Counted from the stretch's first letter, positions 26,692 to 33,955 are shown. The stretch: 64,000 nucleotides of DNA from RGIG3009 sp045595845 (GCA_045595845.1 JAZOBF010000009.1:11852-75851), one strand, 5' to 3'. Notes: a model not told the origin generated them from the letters alone. Numbers and translations: made by a program.

Positions 26692-27180
26692 ATGGTCAAA
26701 AACGCTCCCGTAAAAAGCATCCTGTTTTTGTGCCACGGCAATATTTGTCGGTCGCCGATGGCAGAATACATTATGAAATATTTGGCGCAAGGGAAGAACC
26801 TTGTCATCGAATCCAAAGCGGTGTCGCGAGAGGAAATCGGTCACCCGATTCATCCTAAGGCGGCAGAGACATTGCGGCGACACGGCATTCCCTTTGGTGC
26901 CCATTGCGCGCGGCAGATAACAGTGGATGATTACGAACGGTTTGATTATATCGTTGTGATGGAGCAGTACAACCTTTCGCGTCTAATGCGCATTATCGGC
27001 GTTGACTCGGAAAATAAAGTTTTTCGATTATTGGATTTCACCGATACACCGGGGGACATCGAAGATCCTTGGTATACCGATCGTTTCGAAATAGTCTTTC
27101 AACAACTGTATCAAGGATGTTCCGCTTTGCTACGGCATATAAAAAGCGCACAAACATATCGACAAGATTTTTGGGGATAG
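26692..27180 (+). CDS. Low-molecular-weight protein tyrosine phosphatase
   Basis: A 162-residue LMW-PTP. The P-loop C-x5-R is LCHGNICRSPMAE near residue 15, and the general acid is in DIEDPWYTDRF near 135. The residue before the second P-loop cysteine is Ile, as in phosphotyrosine enzymes; the protein-arginine phosphatase YwlE has Thr at this site, so arginine specificity is not supported. The ATG at 26692 follows GAGGTG by 8 bases. It is the last gene of the ruvC operon, ended by a strong terminator. Confidence 0.88.
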   Translation: MVKNAPVKSILFLCHGNICRSPMAEYIMKYLAQGKNLVIESKAVSREEIGHPIHPKAAETLRRHGIPFGAHCARQITVDDYERFDYIVVMEQYNLSRLMRIIGVDSENKVFRLLDFTDTPGDIEDPWYTDRFEIVFQQLYQGCSALLRHIKSAQTYRQDFWG

Positions 27181-27182
27181 TG

Positions 27183-27217
27183 AAAAGGATGTGTAAAACT
27201 TTTTACACATCCTTTTT
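27183..27217 (+). terminator. Terminator of the ruv-ecf-clp operon
   Basis: Stem AAAAGGATGTGTAAAA / TTTTACACATCCTTTT with a minimal loop and T5 tail, starting 3 bases after the stop. Confidence 0.9.
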
Positions 27218-27245
27218 AAAACCCTACATTTTTGTGATCTCTCAA

Positions 27246-27313
27246 GAAATATGGTTTTTTTACATAGAAATATAGCTTTTTTACATTCCTTTTCTGTTTC
27301 GCGATGTTAAAAT
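27246..27313 (+). promoter_or_regulatory. Activator-type promoter of oxidoreductase A with tandem repeats
   Basis: Two direct repeats of GAAATAT...TTTTACAT start at 27246 and 27267, exactly 21 bases apart, ending against a weak -35 (ATTCCT, 27285-27290); a 17-base spacer leads to TAAAAT (27308-27313). Two half-sites one face of the helix apart and abutting a poor -35 is the usual layout for an AraC-type activator. Confidence 0.65.
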
Positions 27314-27399
27314 ACAGGTAGATTGTGTAATCGTACTGTTAACGATGTTATCACGGTTCAACACAAATTTATGTAGAGTGAAAAGGAGTGCTTGTAATT

Positions 27400-28542
27400 A
27401 TGTCAAAAATTCGAGTAGGTGTCGTTGGCTTAGGACACAGAGGACGTTTTTTGGTGAGGCTATCAGCCACATGTCACGATGTTGAAATTGCTGCTGCATG
27501 CGATCTCAATCCTACGAACTGGTATCAACAACAATGGCAATCGGATAAAGCACTTGCTGATTTGTTCCCGAATGCGGCATTCTATGAAGATTATGATCGG
27601 ATGCTGGATGATGCCAATCTCGATGTGGTGATTGTTGAGACCGGTGCGGACATTCACGCGGCGTTCTGTATAAAAGCACTTGAAAAAAACATCAATGTTC
27701 TCACCGATATTCCGTGTGTTGCTAATCTGCAAGAAGCGGAAGATTTGTGGAAAGCCAGTCAGCGTTCCAAGGCGATTATTTGCACGGGTGCCAATCCCAA
27801 CTATCAAAAATTCACCTATCTTCTGAGAGACTTTTACAAAAAGGGCCTTTTGGGAAAACCGTATTGTATGGAAGCAGAGTATATCCACTGGACGCCGGCG
27901 GGAGACCCGGGCCATATTCATCTTAATGAAAACGGTGATTGGCGAAAACTTCTGACCCCTGTTCGGTATTGCACGCATTCTTTGGGGCCGCTTCTGACAG
28001 TTCTTGAGGAAGAACTTCGTAAAGCGGTTTGCTTCGGAACCGGTCAGCATGGTCCCGCAAGTGACTATGGTAACACAAAGAAAGACGATATGTCGTGCGC
28101 ACAATTCCAAACGGCATCCGGCGTCGTTGTGCGGTTTATGAAAAACGGCAGATGCCGCGCGAAAATCGGTCTTCACAACTACCGCGTGTTTGGTACCGAG
28201 GGTTACATGGAGCGAATTGACCGACTCGACAAACCGGTGATTCGCTACAATTCCATGAACGAACTGGATACTGAGCTCAAAGAAATCAGCGGAGAATTCA
28301 TGCCGCCCCCCTATGCAAGAACCCGTAGTACCGGTGCCGGTCATGGTGGTATGGACGATGCAATGCTGGATCAATTTTTCTCGAGAATTGCGGGCAATGA
28401 GGATGCCGATGTGGTCACACTTCGTCAAGGTCTTGCCATGACAATCCCCGGCATTTATGCCGAGGCTTCCTTGCAACGCGGTGGCGCGGTCTTGGATATA
28501 CGGTATCCTTGGGATGCGGATTGGACCACGGAAATCAAATAA
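27400..28542 (+). CDS. Gfo/Idh/MocA family oxidoreductase A
   Basis: A 380-residue protein with an N-terminal Rossmann domain (GVVGLGHRGR) and the C-terminal Gfo/Idh/MocA alpha/beta domain. Relatives oxidise or epimerise sugars and inositols with NAD(P). The usual E-K-P motif carrying the catalytic Lys is here T-D-I-P, so the reaction may differ. It is about 80 percent identical by eye to the paralogue at 29598. The ATG at 27400 lies 11 bases after AGGAG. An AraC regulator between the copies suggests induction by a sugar. The substrate cannot be told from the sequence. Confidence 0.85.
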   Translation: MSKIRVGVVGLGHRGRFLVRLSATCHDVEIAAACDLNPTNWYQQQWQSDKALADLFPNAAFYEDYDRMLDDANLDVVIVETGADIHAAFCIKALEKNINVLTDIPCVANLQEAEDLWKASQRSKAIICTGANPNYQKFTYLLRDFYKKGLLGKPYCMEAEYIHWTPAGDPGHIHLNENGDWRKLLTPVRYCTHSLGPLLTVLEEELRKAVCFGTGQHGPASDYGNTKKDDMSCAQFQTASGVVVRFMKNGRCRAKIGLHNYRVFGTEGYMERIDRLDKPVIRYNSMNELDTELKEISGEFMPPPYARTRSTGAGHGGMDDAMLDQFFSRIAGNEDADVVTLRQGLAMTIPGIYAEASLQRGGAVLDIRYPWDADWTTEIK

Positions 28543-28565
28543 TCGTTAGTTTTTCTCTATTAACA

Positions 28566-28597
28566 GAACAGCCGCCCTCTTATGTGGGCGGCTGTTC
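28566..28597. terminator. Hairpin between oxidoreductase A and araC
   Basis: 12-bp stem GAACAGCCGCCC / GGGCGGCTGTTC around an 8-base loop between convergent genes. The T-tract is poor in both directions. It is a diverged copy of the hairpin at 30755-30786. Confidence 0.65.
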
Positions 28598-28610
28598 GTG
28601 TTGAGAAACA

Positions 28611-29396
28611 TCATTGATATTCACTGGGGGATTTACCGGTTTCTTTTTTGAACACCTTTGAAAAATAAAACGGATCTGAAAAACCACATTTTGTAGCAAT
28701 CTCAGATAAACTTCCTTCCCCTTTTTTTATCAGCTCGATGGCGTATTGGATACGCAAATTGTTTATGTATTGTGAAAACTTGACACCGGTTTTCAAAACA
28801 AACAAATGGGAAATATATTTTTCACTGTAAAAAAACAGATCGGCTATTTTCTTAATAGAGATATCCCGCGATGTAAAATTGTGTTGAATATACGCCAAAA
28901 TCTTATCAATTTTTTCGTGGCTTTCGTTTTCTATACCGAGTACGGTATTGCTTAGCAACGATAAGGTATACGAGAAAACGCTTTCGGCAAGCAAATAAGC
29001 ATTGTCTGAGTTTGTTTTGGTGATCGCATTTATCCAAAAAAGTAACAGTTCTTCGGGCATGCTGAAGACACAATTTTGTTCTGTGATGTTTTTTTCACTC
29101 AAAAGCGAAGCGCCTCGCTCACCGGAAAAGCTAATGTATAAGAACGCAAATTGATTGTCTGCATCAAGATAATATTTTTCATTGGGGAATGTGAAAAATA
29201 TGTCGTTCTTTTTTAACGAAAAAGTTCCCTCTTCGGTTCGTAAAACGGCTGTACCTTTGTACACGATTTGGAGATGACAGATAGAATGACAAAACGGTTG
29301 AAGCAGTTTTTTGACATTGGTTTCATACACGAAATGAAAAAACTCCAAATCATTTTTAAACTTGTTTGGTGGTACAAACATACAGATATCTTTCAT
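28611..29396 (-). CDS. AraC family transcriptional regulator
   Basis: A 261-residue regulator with an N-terminal cupin-like ligand domain (IVYKGTAVLRTEEGTFSL, DIFFTFPNEKYYL) and a C-terminal pair of helix-turn-helix motifs (RDISIKKIADLFFYSEKYIS and LSEIATKCGFSDPFYFSKVF, ending GKSPSEYQ). It probably senses a carbohydrate and activates the flanking oxidoreductase genes, both of which carry 20-21 bp spaced repeats upstream. It is convergent with copy A and divergent from copy B. AGAGGTG lies 5 bases before the ATG. Confidence 0.9.
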   Translation of the reverse strand: MKDICMFVPPNKFKNDLEFFHFVYETNVKKLLQPFCHSICHLQIVYKGTAVLRTEEGTFSLKKNDIFFTFPNEKYYLDADNQFAFLYISFSGERGASLLSEKNITEQNCVFSMPEELLLFWINAITKTNSDNAYLLAESVFSYTLSLLSNTVLGIENESHEKIDKILAYIQHNFTSRDISIKKIADLFFYSEKYISHLFVLKTGVKFSQYINNLRIQYAIELIKKGEGSLSEIATKCGFSDPFYFSKVFKKETGKSPSEYQ

Positions 29397-29444
29397 ATTT
29401 ACACCTCTTTTTTAAAAAATACCATATTCTTTATAAAAACGCAA

Positions 29445-29511
29445 GAAATATGGGCTTATTACCAAAAATATAGGATTTTTACATTCCTTTTTCGTTTTGT
29501 GATGTTACAAT
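29445..29511 (+). promoter_or_regulatory. Activator-type promoter of oxidoreductase B
   Basis: Two AAATAT...TAC repeats spaced 20 bases (29446 and 29466), a weak -35 ATTCCT (29483-29488), a 17-base spacer and TACAAT (29506-29511). Same layout as copy A. The region is shared with the divergent araC gene, so it may also serve autoregulation. Confidence 0.62.
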
Positions 29512-29597
29512 ACAAGTAGACTGTGTAGTGATACTGTTTATGGTATTATCGCAGATTAACACAAGTTTCTGTAAAGTGAAAAGGAGTGTTTGAAACT

Positions 29598-30740
29598 ATG
29601 TCAAAAAAAATCCGAGTAGGCATCGTTGGTCTGGGGCATAGAGGTCGTCATATGGTGACATTGTCGGCTACATGTGACAATGTTGAAATTGCGGCTGCAT
29701 GCGATATTAAGCCGGTCAACTGGTATGAAAAGCAATGGCTGTCGGATGACGCACTTGCGAATATGTTCCCCGATGCGGTGTTTTATGAAGATTACGACCG
29801 GATGCTGAATGAAGCCAATCTTGATGTTGTGATCGTTGAGACAGGTGCGGATATTCATGCGGCGTTCTGCGTAAAAGCACTTGAAAAGAATATCAATGTT
29901 CTCACGGATATTCCTTGTGTTGCCAGTCTGCAAGAAGCGGAAGATTTGTGGAAAGCCAGCCAGCGTTCCAAGGCGATTATTTGCACGGGTGCCAATCCCA
30001 ACTATCAAAAATTCACCTATCTTTTGAGAGATTTTTATAAAAAGGGCCTTTTGGGAAATCCGTATTGCATGGAAGCGGAGTATATTCACTGGTATATACC
30101 CAAGAGTGTGGATTCTGTCCATCTTAATGAAAACGGCGACTGGAGAAGACTCTTGATTCCTATTCGTTACTGCACCCATTCCTTAGGACCGCTGCTGACA
30201 ATCCTTGAGGAAGACCTTCGCAAGGTGAGTTGCTTTGGTACGGGCGCTCATGCTCCGGCGGAAGCGTATGGTGGTCGTAAAAAAGATGATATGATGTGTG
30301 CGCAGTTCCAAACGGAGTCCGGTGTTGTTGTACGGTTAATGAGAAACGGCAGATGTCGCGCGAAAATCGGTCACCACAACTACCGCGTGTTCGGCACGGA
30401 AGGTTATATGGAGAGAATCGAACGGCATTATAAACCGGTTATTCGTTATAATTCCATGAAAGAACTGGACATCGAATGCAAGGAAATTGGTGGAGAGTTC
30501 ATGCCGCCTGCATACGCAAACGACCCCAAAGCTACGGGTCACGGCGGTATGGATTATGCGATGTTGGATCAATTCTTCCAGAGAATCGGCGGTAAAGAGG
30601 ATGCCGATGTTGTCACCTTGCGTGAAGGTCTTGCCATGACAATCCCCGGTATTTACGCCGAGGAATCCGCGAAACGCGGCGGTCAGGTCTTGGAAATGCT
30701 GTATCCTTGGGATGAAAATTGGACTACCGAAATTAAATAA
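29598..30740 (+). CDS. Gfo/Idh/MocA family oxidoreductase B
   Basis: A 380-residue paralogue of the protein at 27400, same domain order: GIVGLGHRGR dinucleotide-binding loop, then the alpha/beta domain with CTHSLGPLL and ATGHGGMDYAM. It shares the T-D-I-P wording in place of E-K-P. Differences cluster in a segment following EYIHW and in the C-terminal third, suggesting altered substrate range. About 100 bases in the middle of the gene are almost identical to copy A, far more than the rest. Transcribed away from araC and ended by a hairpin. Confidence 0.85.
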   Translation: MSKKIRVGIVGLGHRGRHMVTLSATCDNVEIAAACDIKPVNWYEKQWLSDDALANMFPDAVFYEDYDRMLNEANLDVVIVETGADIHAAFCVKALEKNINVLTDIPCVASLQEAEDLWKASQRSKAIICTGANPNYQKFTYLLRDFYKKGLLGNPYCMEAEYIHWYIPKSVDSVHLNENGDWRRLLIPIRYCTHSLGPLLTILEEDLRKVSCFGTGAHAPAEAYGGRKKDDMMCAQFQTESGVVVRLMRNGRCRAKIGHHNYRVFGTEGYMERIERHYKPVIRYNSMKELDIECKEIGGEFMPPAYANDPKATGHGGMDYAMLDQFFQRIGGKEDADVVTLREGLAMTIPGIYAEESAKRGGQVLEMLYPWDENWTTEIK

Positions 30741-30754
30741 GCTTATCACGAACA

Positions 30755-30786
30755 GAACAGCCGCCCACTTTTGTGGGCGACTGTTC
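30755..30786. terminator. Terminator between oxidoreductase B and the PHP phosphatase
   Basis: 14-bp stem GAACAGCCGCCCAC / GTGGGCGACTGTTC with one mismatch and a TTTT loop, followed by TTGCTTT. It lies between convergent genes. Confidence 0.75.
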
Positions 30787-30791
30787 TTGCT

Positions 30792-31595
30792 TTATAAATA
30801 ATCTTTGGCGAAGAGACCTTTCGATAACACATACACATATTCAAACCCAATATCGCGCAACAGGGCGCGGGTTTCATTGAATGCATAATCCAAAGAGTCC
30901 GCACTATGGCTATCGGAACACAATACCACTTTACCGCCTTGTTTTTTGAGGGTGTGCAACAATTGAGAAGCAGGATAGGGAGAAGTACGGTATCCACGCG
31001 CCATCGCGCCGGTATTCACCTCAAAAAAGCAGTCCGTATTCAAAGCTTCTTTCAAATACCGTTCGGCGAGCTGTTGATATTGTGGGTTCTTCAAAAATTG
31101 TGAATTTTCCGATTCGTCGTATTTGGTAATTAAATCGAAATGTCCGATAATATCCGGCTTGCGGGCACGGATGTAGGCGCAGAAAGTTTGATAATAGGCG
31201 TCGGCAAGTTTCAACGGATTTCCGTCAAAAGCTTCTACACAGCGTTTTAAATCCTCTGCAGAAGAGTCGATAGGATAATACCGACTATTATGTTTTAGGT
31301 AATGAGATGAACCGATGATATAGTCAAAATCCTTGCGGTTGGCAATCGGGCAAGCGGCATCCTCCTCGATGCCTAAAAAGAGCTCAATCTGTGAACCATA
31401 GCGTTCGCGTAAAGTGCATATGGTTGACACATACGCGTCAGTATCAGTCATGCAATAGGATACATCAAAATCGGTATACCCGTGTCCTGAAAAACCAATC
31501 GAGGAAAATCCTTTATCAATAGCGGCGAGTACGATATCTTCCGGTGTGCTTATGCCGTCGCAAAAGGTGGTGTGCGTGTGAAGATTACAAAGCAT
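30792..31595 (-). CDS. PHP-domain phosphatase (histidinol-phosphatase type)
   Basis: A 267-residue PHP phosphoesterase resembling HisK/HisJ histidinol phosphatases. Metal ligands appear in LHTHTTFCDG, GHGYTDF, GIEED, SSHYL, GHFDL and the final CSDSHS. It would hydrolyse a phosphomonoester with a trinuclear metal site. No other histidine genes are near, so histidinol phosphate is only a likely substrate. The ATG at 31595 has GGGAGG 7 bases upstream and lies inside the end of the HAD gene, so the two are translationally coupled. Confidence 0.85.
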   Translation of the reverse strand: MLCNLHTHTTFCDGISTPEDIVLAAIDKGFSSIGFSGHGYTDFDVSYCMTDTDAYVSTICTLRERYGSQIELFLGIEEDAACPIANRKDFDYIIGSSHYLKHNSRYYPIDSSAEDLKRCVEAFDGNPLKLADAYYQTFCAYIRARKPDIIGHFDLITKYDESENSQFLKNPQYQQLAERYLKEALNTDCFFEVNTGAMARGYRTSPYPASQLLHTLKKQGGKVVLCSDSHSADSLDYAFNETRALLRDIGFEYVYVLSKGLFAKDYL

Positions 31596-32214
31596 CACAA
31601 GGCCTCCCTATTGTGTTAAGCGCGGTTTGCAGTTTTACGGCATCGCCGTCAAACAAATATCCGTGTATGCCGATTGCTTTGGCGGCGGCAATGTTTGCGG
31701 CATTATCGTCAATAAACAGGCACTCATCGGCAGTGAGTGCAAAACGCTCGAGCAGATGCTCGAAAATCTCGCGGTTTGGTTTTACCATACCGATTAGGCC
31801 GGAGAACACCAACCCATCAAACAAGGATAACAAATCGCGGAAATAGGGACTATCGGTGTATGTGTTTGCGAAACCAACGCTGATGTTCGATAACAAATAG
31901 ATTCGATGACCGCACGCTTTGAGCTCGGTTATGAGTTCTTTCATTCCGGTAACCGGCGGCATGGATACCACCCAGTTATCGTAAACACGGCAGGCATCTT
32001 CGTGTAATGCTTGCGGAAGACGGTTGCAAAACGCCAGTTTTACTTCGTCATCTGTGATACTGCCGTCATCTAATTGATCCCAATACAGGCGGTCAAATAC
32101 CACTTCACTAATCAGTACACGCGCTGTTTCGTCCTGTACATGTGCCGCCGTTAGCTGGTACGGGTCAAACCAAGCTAATACATTCCCTAAGTCGAATATG
32201 TAGTGCTGAATCAT
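31585..32214 (-). CDS. HAD family hydrolase
   Basis: A 209-residue HAD-superfamily phosphatase of the YihX/epoxide-hydrolase-like branch. Motif I is FDLGNVL, motif II LLSNIS, motif III KPNREIF with Lys, and motif IV FIDDNAANI; the cap is the small helical type. Motif I reads D-L-G-N, where the second Asp of the usual D-x-D is Asn, a change typical of this branch rather than decay. It probably removes phosphate from small sugar phosphates. The ATG at 32214 follows GGGGTG. It overlaps the PHP gene by 11 bases. Confidence 0.85.
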   Translation of the reverse strand: MIQHYIFDLGNVLAWFDPYQLTAAHVQDETARVLISEVVFDRLYWDQLDDGSITDDEVKLAFCNRLPQALHEDACRVYDNWVVSMPPVTGMKELITELKACGHRIYLLSNISVGFANTYTDSPYFRDLLSLFDGLVFSGLIGMVKPNREIFEHLLERFALTADECLFIDDNAANIAAAKAIGIHGYLFDGDAVKLQTALNTIGRPCDAL

Positions 32215-32239
32215 TGTAATGTCACCCCTGTACTTGGGG

Positions 32240-32268
32240 ATTATAGCATTCCTTGTCAGAAAAGGCAA
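32240..32268 (-). promoter_or_regulatory. Promoter of the HAD-PHP pair
   Basis: Minus strand TTGCCT (32263-32268), 17-base spacer, TATAAT (32240-32245). Confidence 0.78.
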
Positions 32269-32280
32269 GAGACCTTAAGA

Positions 32281-32310
32281 AAAAACGCAGACCTGCCGTC
32301 TGCGTTTTTT
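32281..32310. terminator. Terminator of the lemA-TPM unit
   Basis: 12-bp stem AAAAACGCAGAC / GTCTGCGTTTTT with T-runs at both ends, placed between the TPM gene and the HAD promoter; it most likely ends the minus-strand lemA-TPM transcript. Confidence 0.8.
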
Positions 32311-32316
32311 TGCTTA

Positions 32317-32343
32317 GTGTGACAGGACTCAAACCTGTCACAC
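32317..32343. other. Hairpin resembling a tRNA T-arm minihelix
   Basis: Perfect 10-bp stem GTGTGACAGG / CCTGTCACAC around a 7-base loop that reads TTTGAGT on the minus strand, close to a tRNA T-loop. The invariant C of the T-loop is T and no other tRNA arm is present. It may be a repeat remnant or a second terminator hairpin. Confidence 0.45.
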
Positions 32344-32470
32344 CTTACAAAAGAGAAATTCTCGTTCGCCGTTGCCTTGTCGCTTGCGATCCTGTCGCCT
32401 TGCGATGATAACAAACCACAAAGCGCCGAAAATCCGCTGTTTGAGGCGGGTTCGAATGCGTCGGTTGTGG
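32344..32470. other. Non-coding trailer with short direct repeats
   Basis: No convincing gene. GTCGC-TTGCGAT and GTCGCCTTGCGAT occur as near-tandem repeats around 32388-32410. The composition differs from the flanks and looks like an intergenic repeat remnant. Confidence 0.35.
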
Positions 32471-33232
32471 TTAAAATCTTCGGGAAGCACCGCCGCCTCC
32501 GAAACTACCGCCACCGCCGCGAAATCCGCCGAAACCACCGCCTGTGCCACCGCCTCGGTAGAATCCGCCGCCTGATGGAAAAAAGAAGATACCGGGGAAG
32601 AAGCGGCGCGTACGACGCGAGGAAAGACTTATGGCACAAATAAACAACAAGAAAAGTATGATAGTGATTGTTGAGCCAATCGATTCACTTTCCAATTCCT
32701 CTACCGGCGTGTAATTGGGATCGGCTTCCAAGCCGTACTCCAGATACACTTCGTTAATGAGTGCGTCGTACGCAGCAAATAATCCGGTAGAAAAATCGTT
32801 TTCTTGAAAATAGGGGATAGCGTATTGATCCAAAATGATACCGGATTGCATATCCGTTACGGCACCTTCCAAGCCGTATCCTACCGAAATACCGACTTCG
32901 CGTTCCTCCACGGCTAAGATGAGCAAGATACCGTTATCCTTCTCTTTATCGCCAATGCCCCAGGCACGGCCGAGCTGTACGCCGTATTCCTGAATATCAG
33001 CACCGTCAATGGTGTCAAGCGTCACGACAACGACCTGTGCATCGGTTTTTTGATACAACTGAACACCGGCAGCGTACATGGCATTTTCTGCGCTTTCATC
33101 GATAACATCGGCAAAATCATTGACAAAAAAGCGTTCAGTCGGTTCTACGGAAACGGTGAGAGCCATTGCGGGTATAACGGATACGGCAATTAAAATACCG
33201 ATTGACAAAACGATACCGATTACTTTTTTCAT
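32471..33232 (-). CDS. TPM-domain membrane protein
   Basis: A 253-residue protein with a signal peptide or anchor (IGIVLSIGILIAVSVIPAMA), an extracytoplasmic TPM domain (FVNDFADVID, QVVVVTLDTIDG, DNGILLILAVEEREVGISVGYG) and a C-terminal membrane segment (IGSTITIILFLLFICAI) followed by a Gly/Phe/Arg-rich tail. TPM proteins are linked to membrane protein quality control and photosystem repair in other organisms; a bacterial role is not settled. It follows lemA by 4 bases, a very common pairing. Confidence 0.87.
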   Translation of the reverse strand: MKKVIGIVLSIGILIAVSVIPAMALTVSVEPTERFFVNDFADVIDESAENAMYAAGVQLYQKTDAQVVVVTLDTIDGADIQEYGVQLGRAWGIGDKEKDNGILLILAVEEREVGISVGYGLEGAVTDMQSGIILDQYAIPYFQENDFSTGLFAAYDALINEVYLEYGLEADPNYTPVEELESESIGSTITIILFLLFICAISLSSRRTRRFFPGIFFFPSGGGFYRGGGTGGGFGGFRGGGGSFGGGGASRRF

Positions 33233-33236
33233 CTCG

Positions 33237-33800
33237 TTAAAACTCTACTGTCGGGGCTTCAGTATCGCCCTTTGGAGCTTCGTACATATCTTTTCTGTCA
33301 AACCCAAAAATCCCTGCAAAAATATTGGAGGGGAAACGGCGGATTTTCTCATTGTATTCTTTGACCGCCTCGTTATAGTCGACACGAGCTGTTGCAATAC
33401 GATTTTCTGCACCCTCTAATTGATCTTGCAGTGCCTTAAATTGCTCGCTTGCTTTCAATTCCGGATAGTTTTCCACAACTACCAGTAAACGGCTTAAAGC
33501 GGATTCCAGATCCGCATTTGCTTCGAGGGTTTCCTCTGTCGTTGTGCTGCCGGCAAGCTTGGCGCGCGCATTGGCAAGAGCGGTATAAATTTCTTCCTCA
33601 TGTGCAGCGTATCCTTTAACGGTGCTGACAAGATTGGGAATCAAATCTGCGCGACGCGTCAACATCGTATCAACCGTCGCAAATTTTTCGTTTGCGGTTT
33701 CATCCGCCTCAATCAAACCATTATAAGAGCGTACAATCGTTCCGCCCAGCAACAGAACAACGGCAACAAGGATAACGATGATTAGCGTTTTCTTTTTCAT
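33237..33800 (-). CDS. lemA: LemA family protein
   Basis: A 187-residue LemA protein: an N-terminal membrane segment (TLIIVILVAVVLLLGGTIV), the conserved SYNGLIEADETANEKFATVD helix, RRADLIPNLVSTVKGYAAHE and the C-terminal YNEAVKEYNEKIRRFPSNIFA. It adopts a long helical bundle on the membrane. Function unknown; almost always next to a TPM protein, as here. First gene of the pair. Confidence 0.93.
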   Translation of the reverse strand: MKKKTLIIVILVAVVLLLGGTIVRSYNGLIEADETANEKFATVDTMLTRRADLIPNLVSTVKGYAAHEEEIYTALANARAKLAGSTTTEETLEANADLESALSRLLVVVENYPELKASEQFKALQDQLEGAENRIATARVDYNEAVKEYNEKIRRFPSNIFAGIFGFDRKDMYEAPKGDTEAPTVEF

Positions 33801-33836
33801 GGTACAAACCTCTTTTCATTACGATATTACATATTA

Positions 33837-33865
33837 ATTTTAGCGTATTTCATGTTGAATTTCAA
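33837..33865 (-). promoter_or_regulatory. Promoter of lemA-TPM
   Basis: Minus strand TTGAAA (33860-33865), 17-base spacer, TAAAAT (33837-33842). Confidence 0.65.
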
Positions 33866-33897
33866 GATTTCCAAAAGATTTTTATGCCATACTTATC

Positions 33898-33931
33898 TTC
33901 GGCAGAATCCGTCACGGAGCTTTCGTATAAT
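33898..33931 (+). promoter_or_regulatory. spoIIGA promoter with a candidate Spo0A box
   Basis: A consensus -10 TATAAT (33926-33931) has no -35 at the usual distance. Instead TTCGGCA (33898-33904), a match to the Spo0A box TTCGNCA, lies 21 bases upstream. This is the known arrangement of the Bacillus spoIIG promoter, where Spo0A~P helps sigma-A at a widely spaced promoter. Confidence 0.62.
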
Positions 33932-33955
33932 GGAAGATACAAGGGGATGACATTC

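Larger units (their letters stand above)
27243..28597 (+). repeat. Duplicated oxidoreductase unit, copy A
   Basis: Regulatory region, gene and trailing hairpin are a diverged direct repeat of 29442-30786. Shared landmarks are CAAGAAATATGG, TTTTACATTCCTTTT, an activator-type promoter, AAAAGGAGTG, the whole gene and a GAACAGCCGCCC hairpin. The AraC gene lies between the copies. Confidence 0.85.
29442..30786 (+). repeat. Duplicated oxidoreductase unit, copy B
   Basis: Diverged direct repeat of 27243-28597, covering operator repeats, promoter, gene and the trailing GAACAGCCGCCC hairpin. Confidence 0.85.

Noticed and set aside
26692..27180. Protein-arginine phosphatase (YwlE-type)
   Set aside because: The P-loop has Ile where YwlE has the Thr that gives arginine specificity, so a phosphotyrosine-type enzyme is the better reading.
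27463..28476. Long open frame of 337 codons on the minus strand opposite oxidoreductase A
   Set aside because: It has no ribosome binding site or family features, its composition is that of an antisense shadow, and the plus strand encodes a clear Gfo/Idh/MocA protein that is duplicated with conservation at protein level.
32338..32550. A 70-codon frame overlapping the TPM gene end
   Set aside because: It is an alternate frame of the glycine-rich TPM tail plus non-coding trailer, with no start signal.
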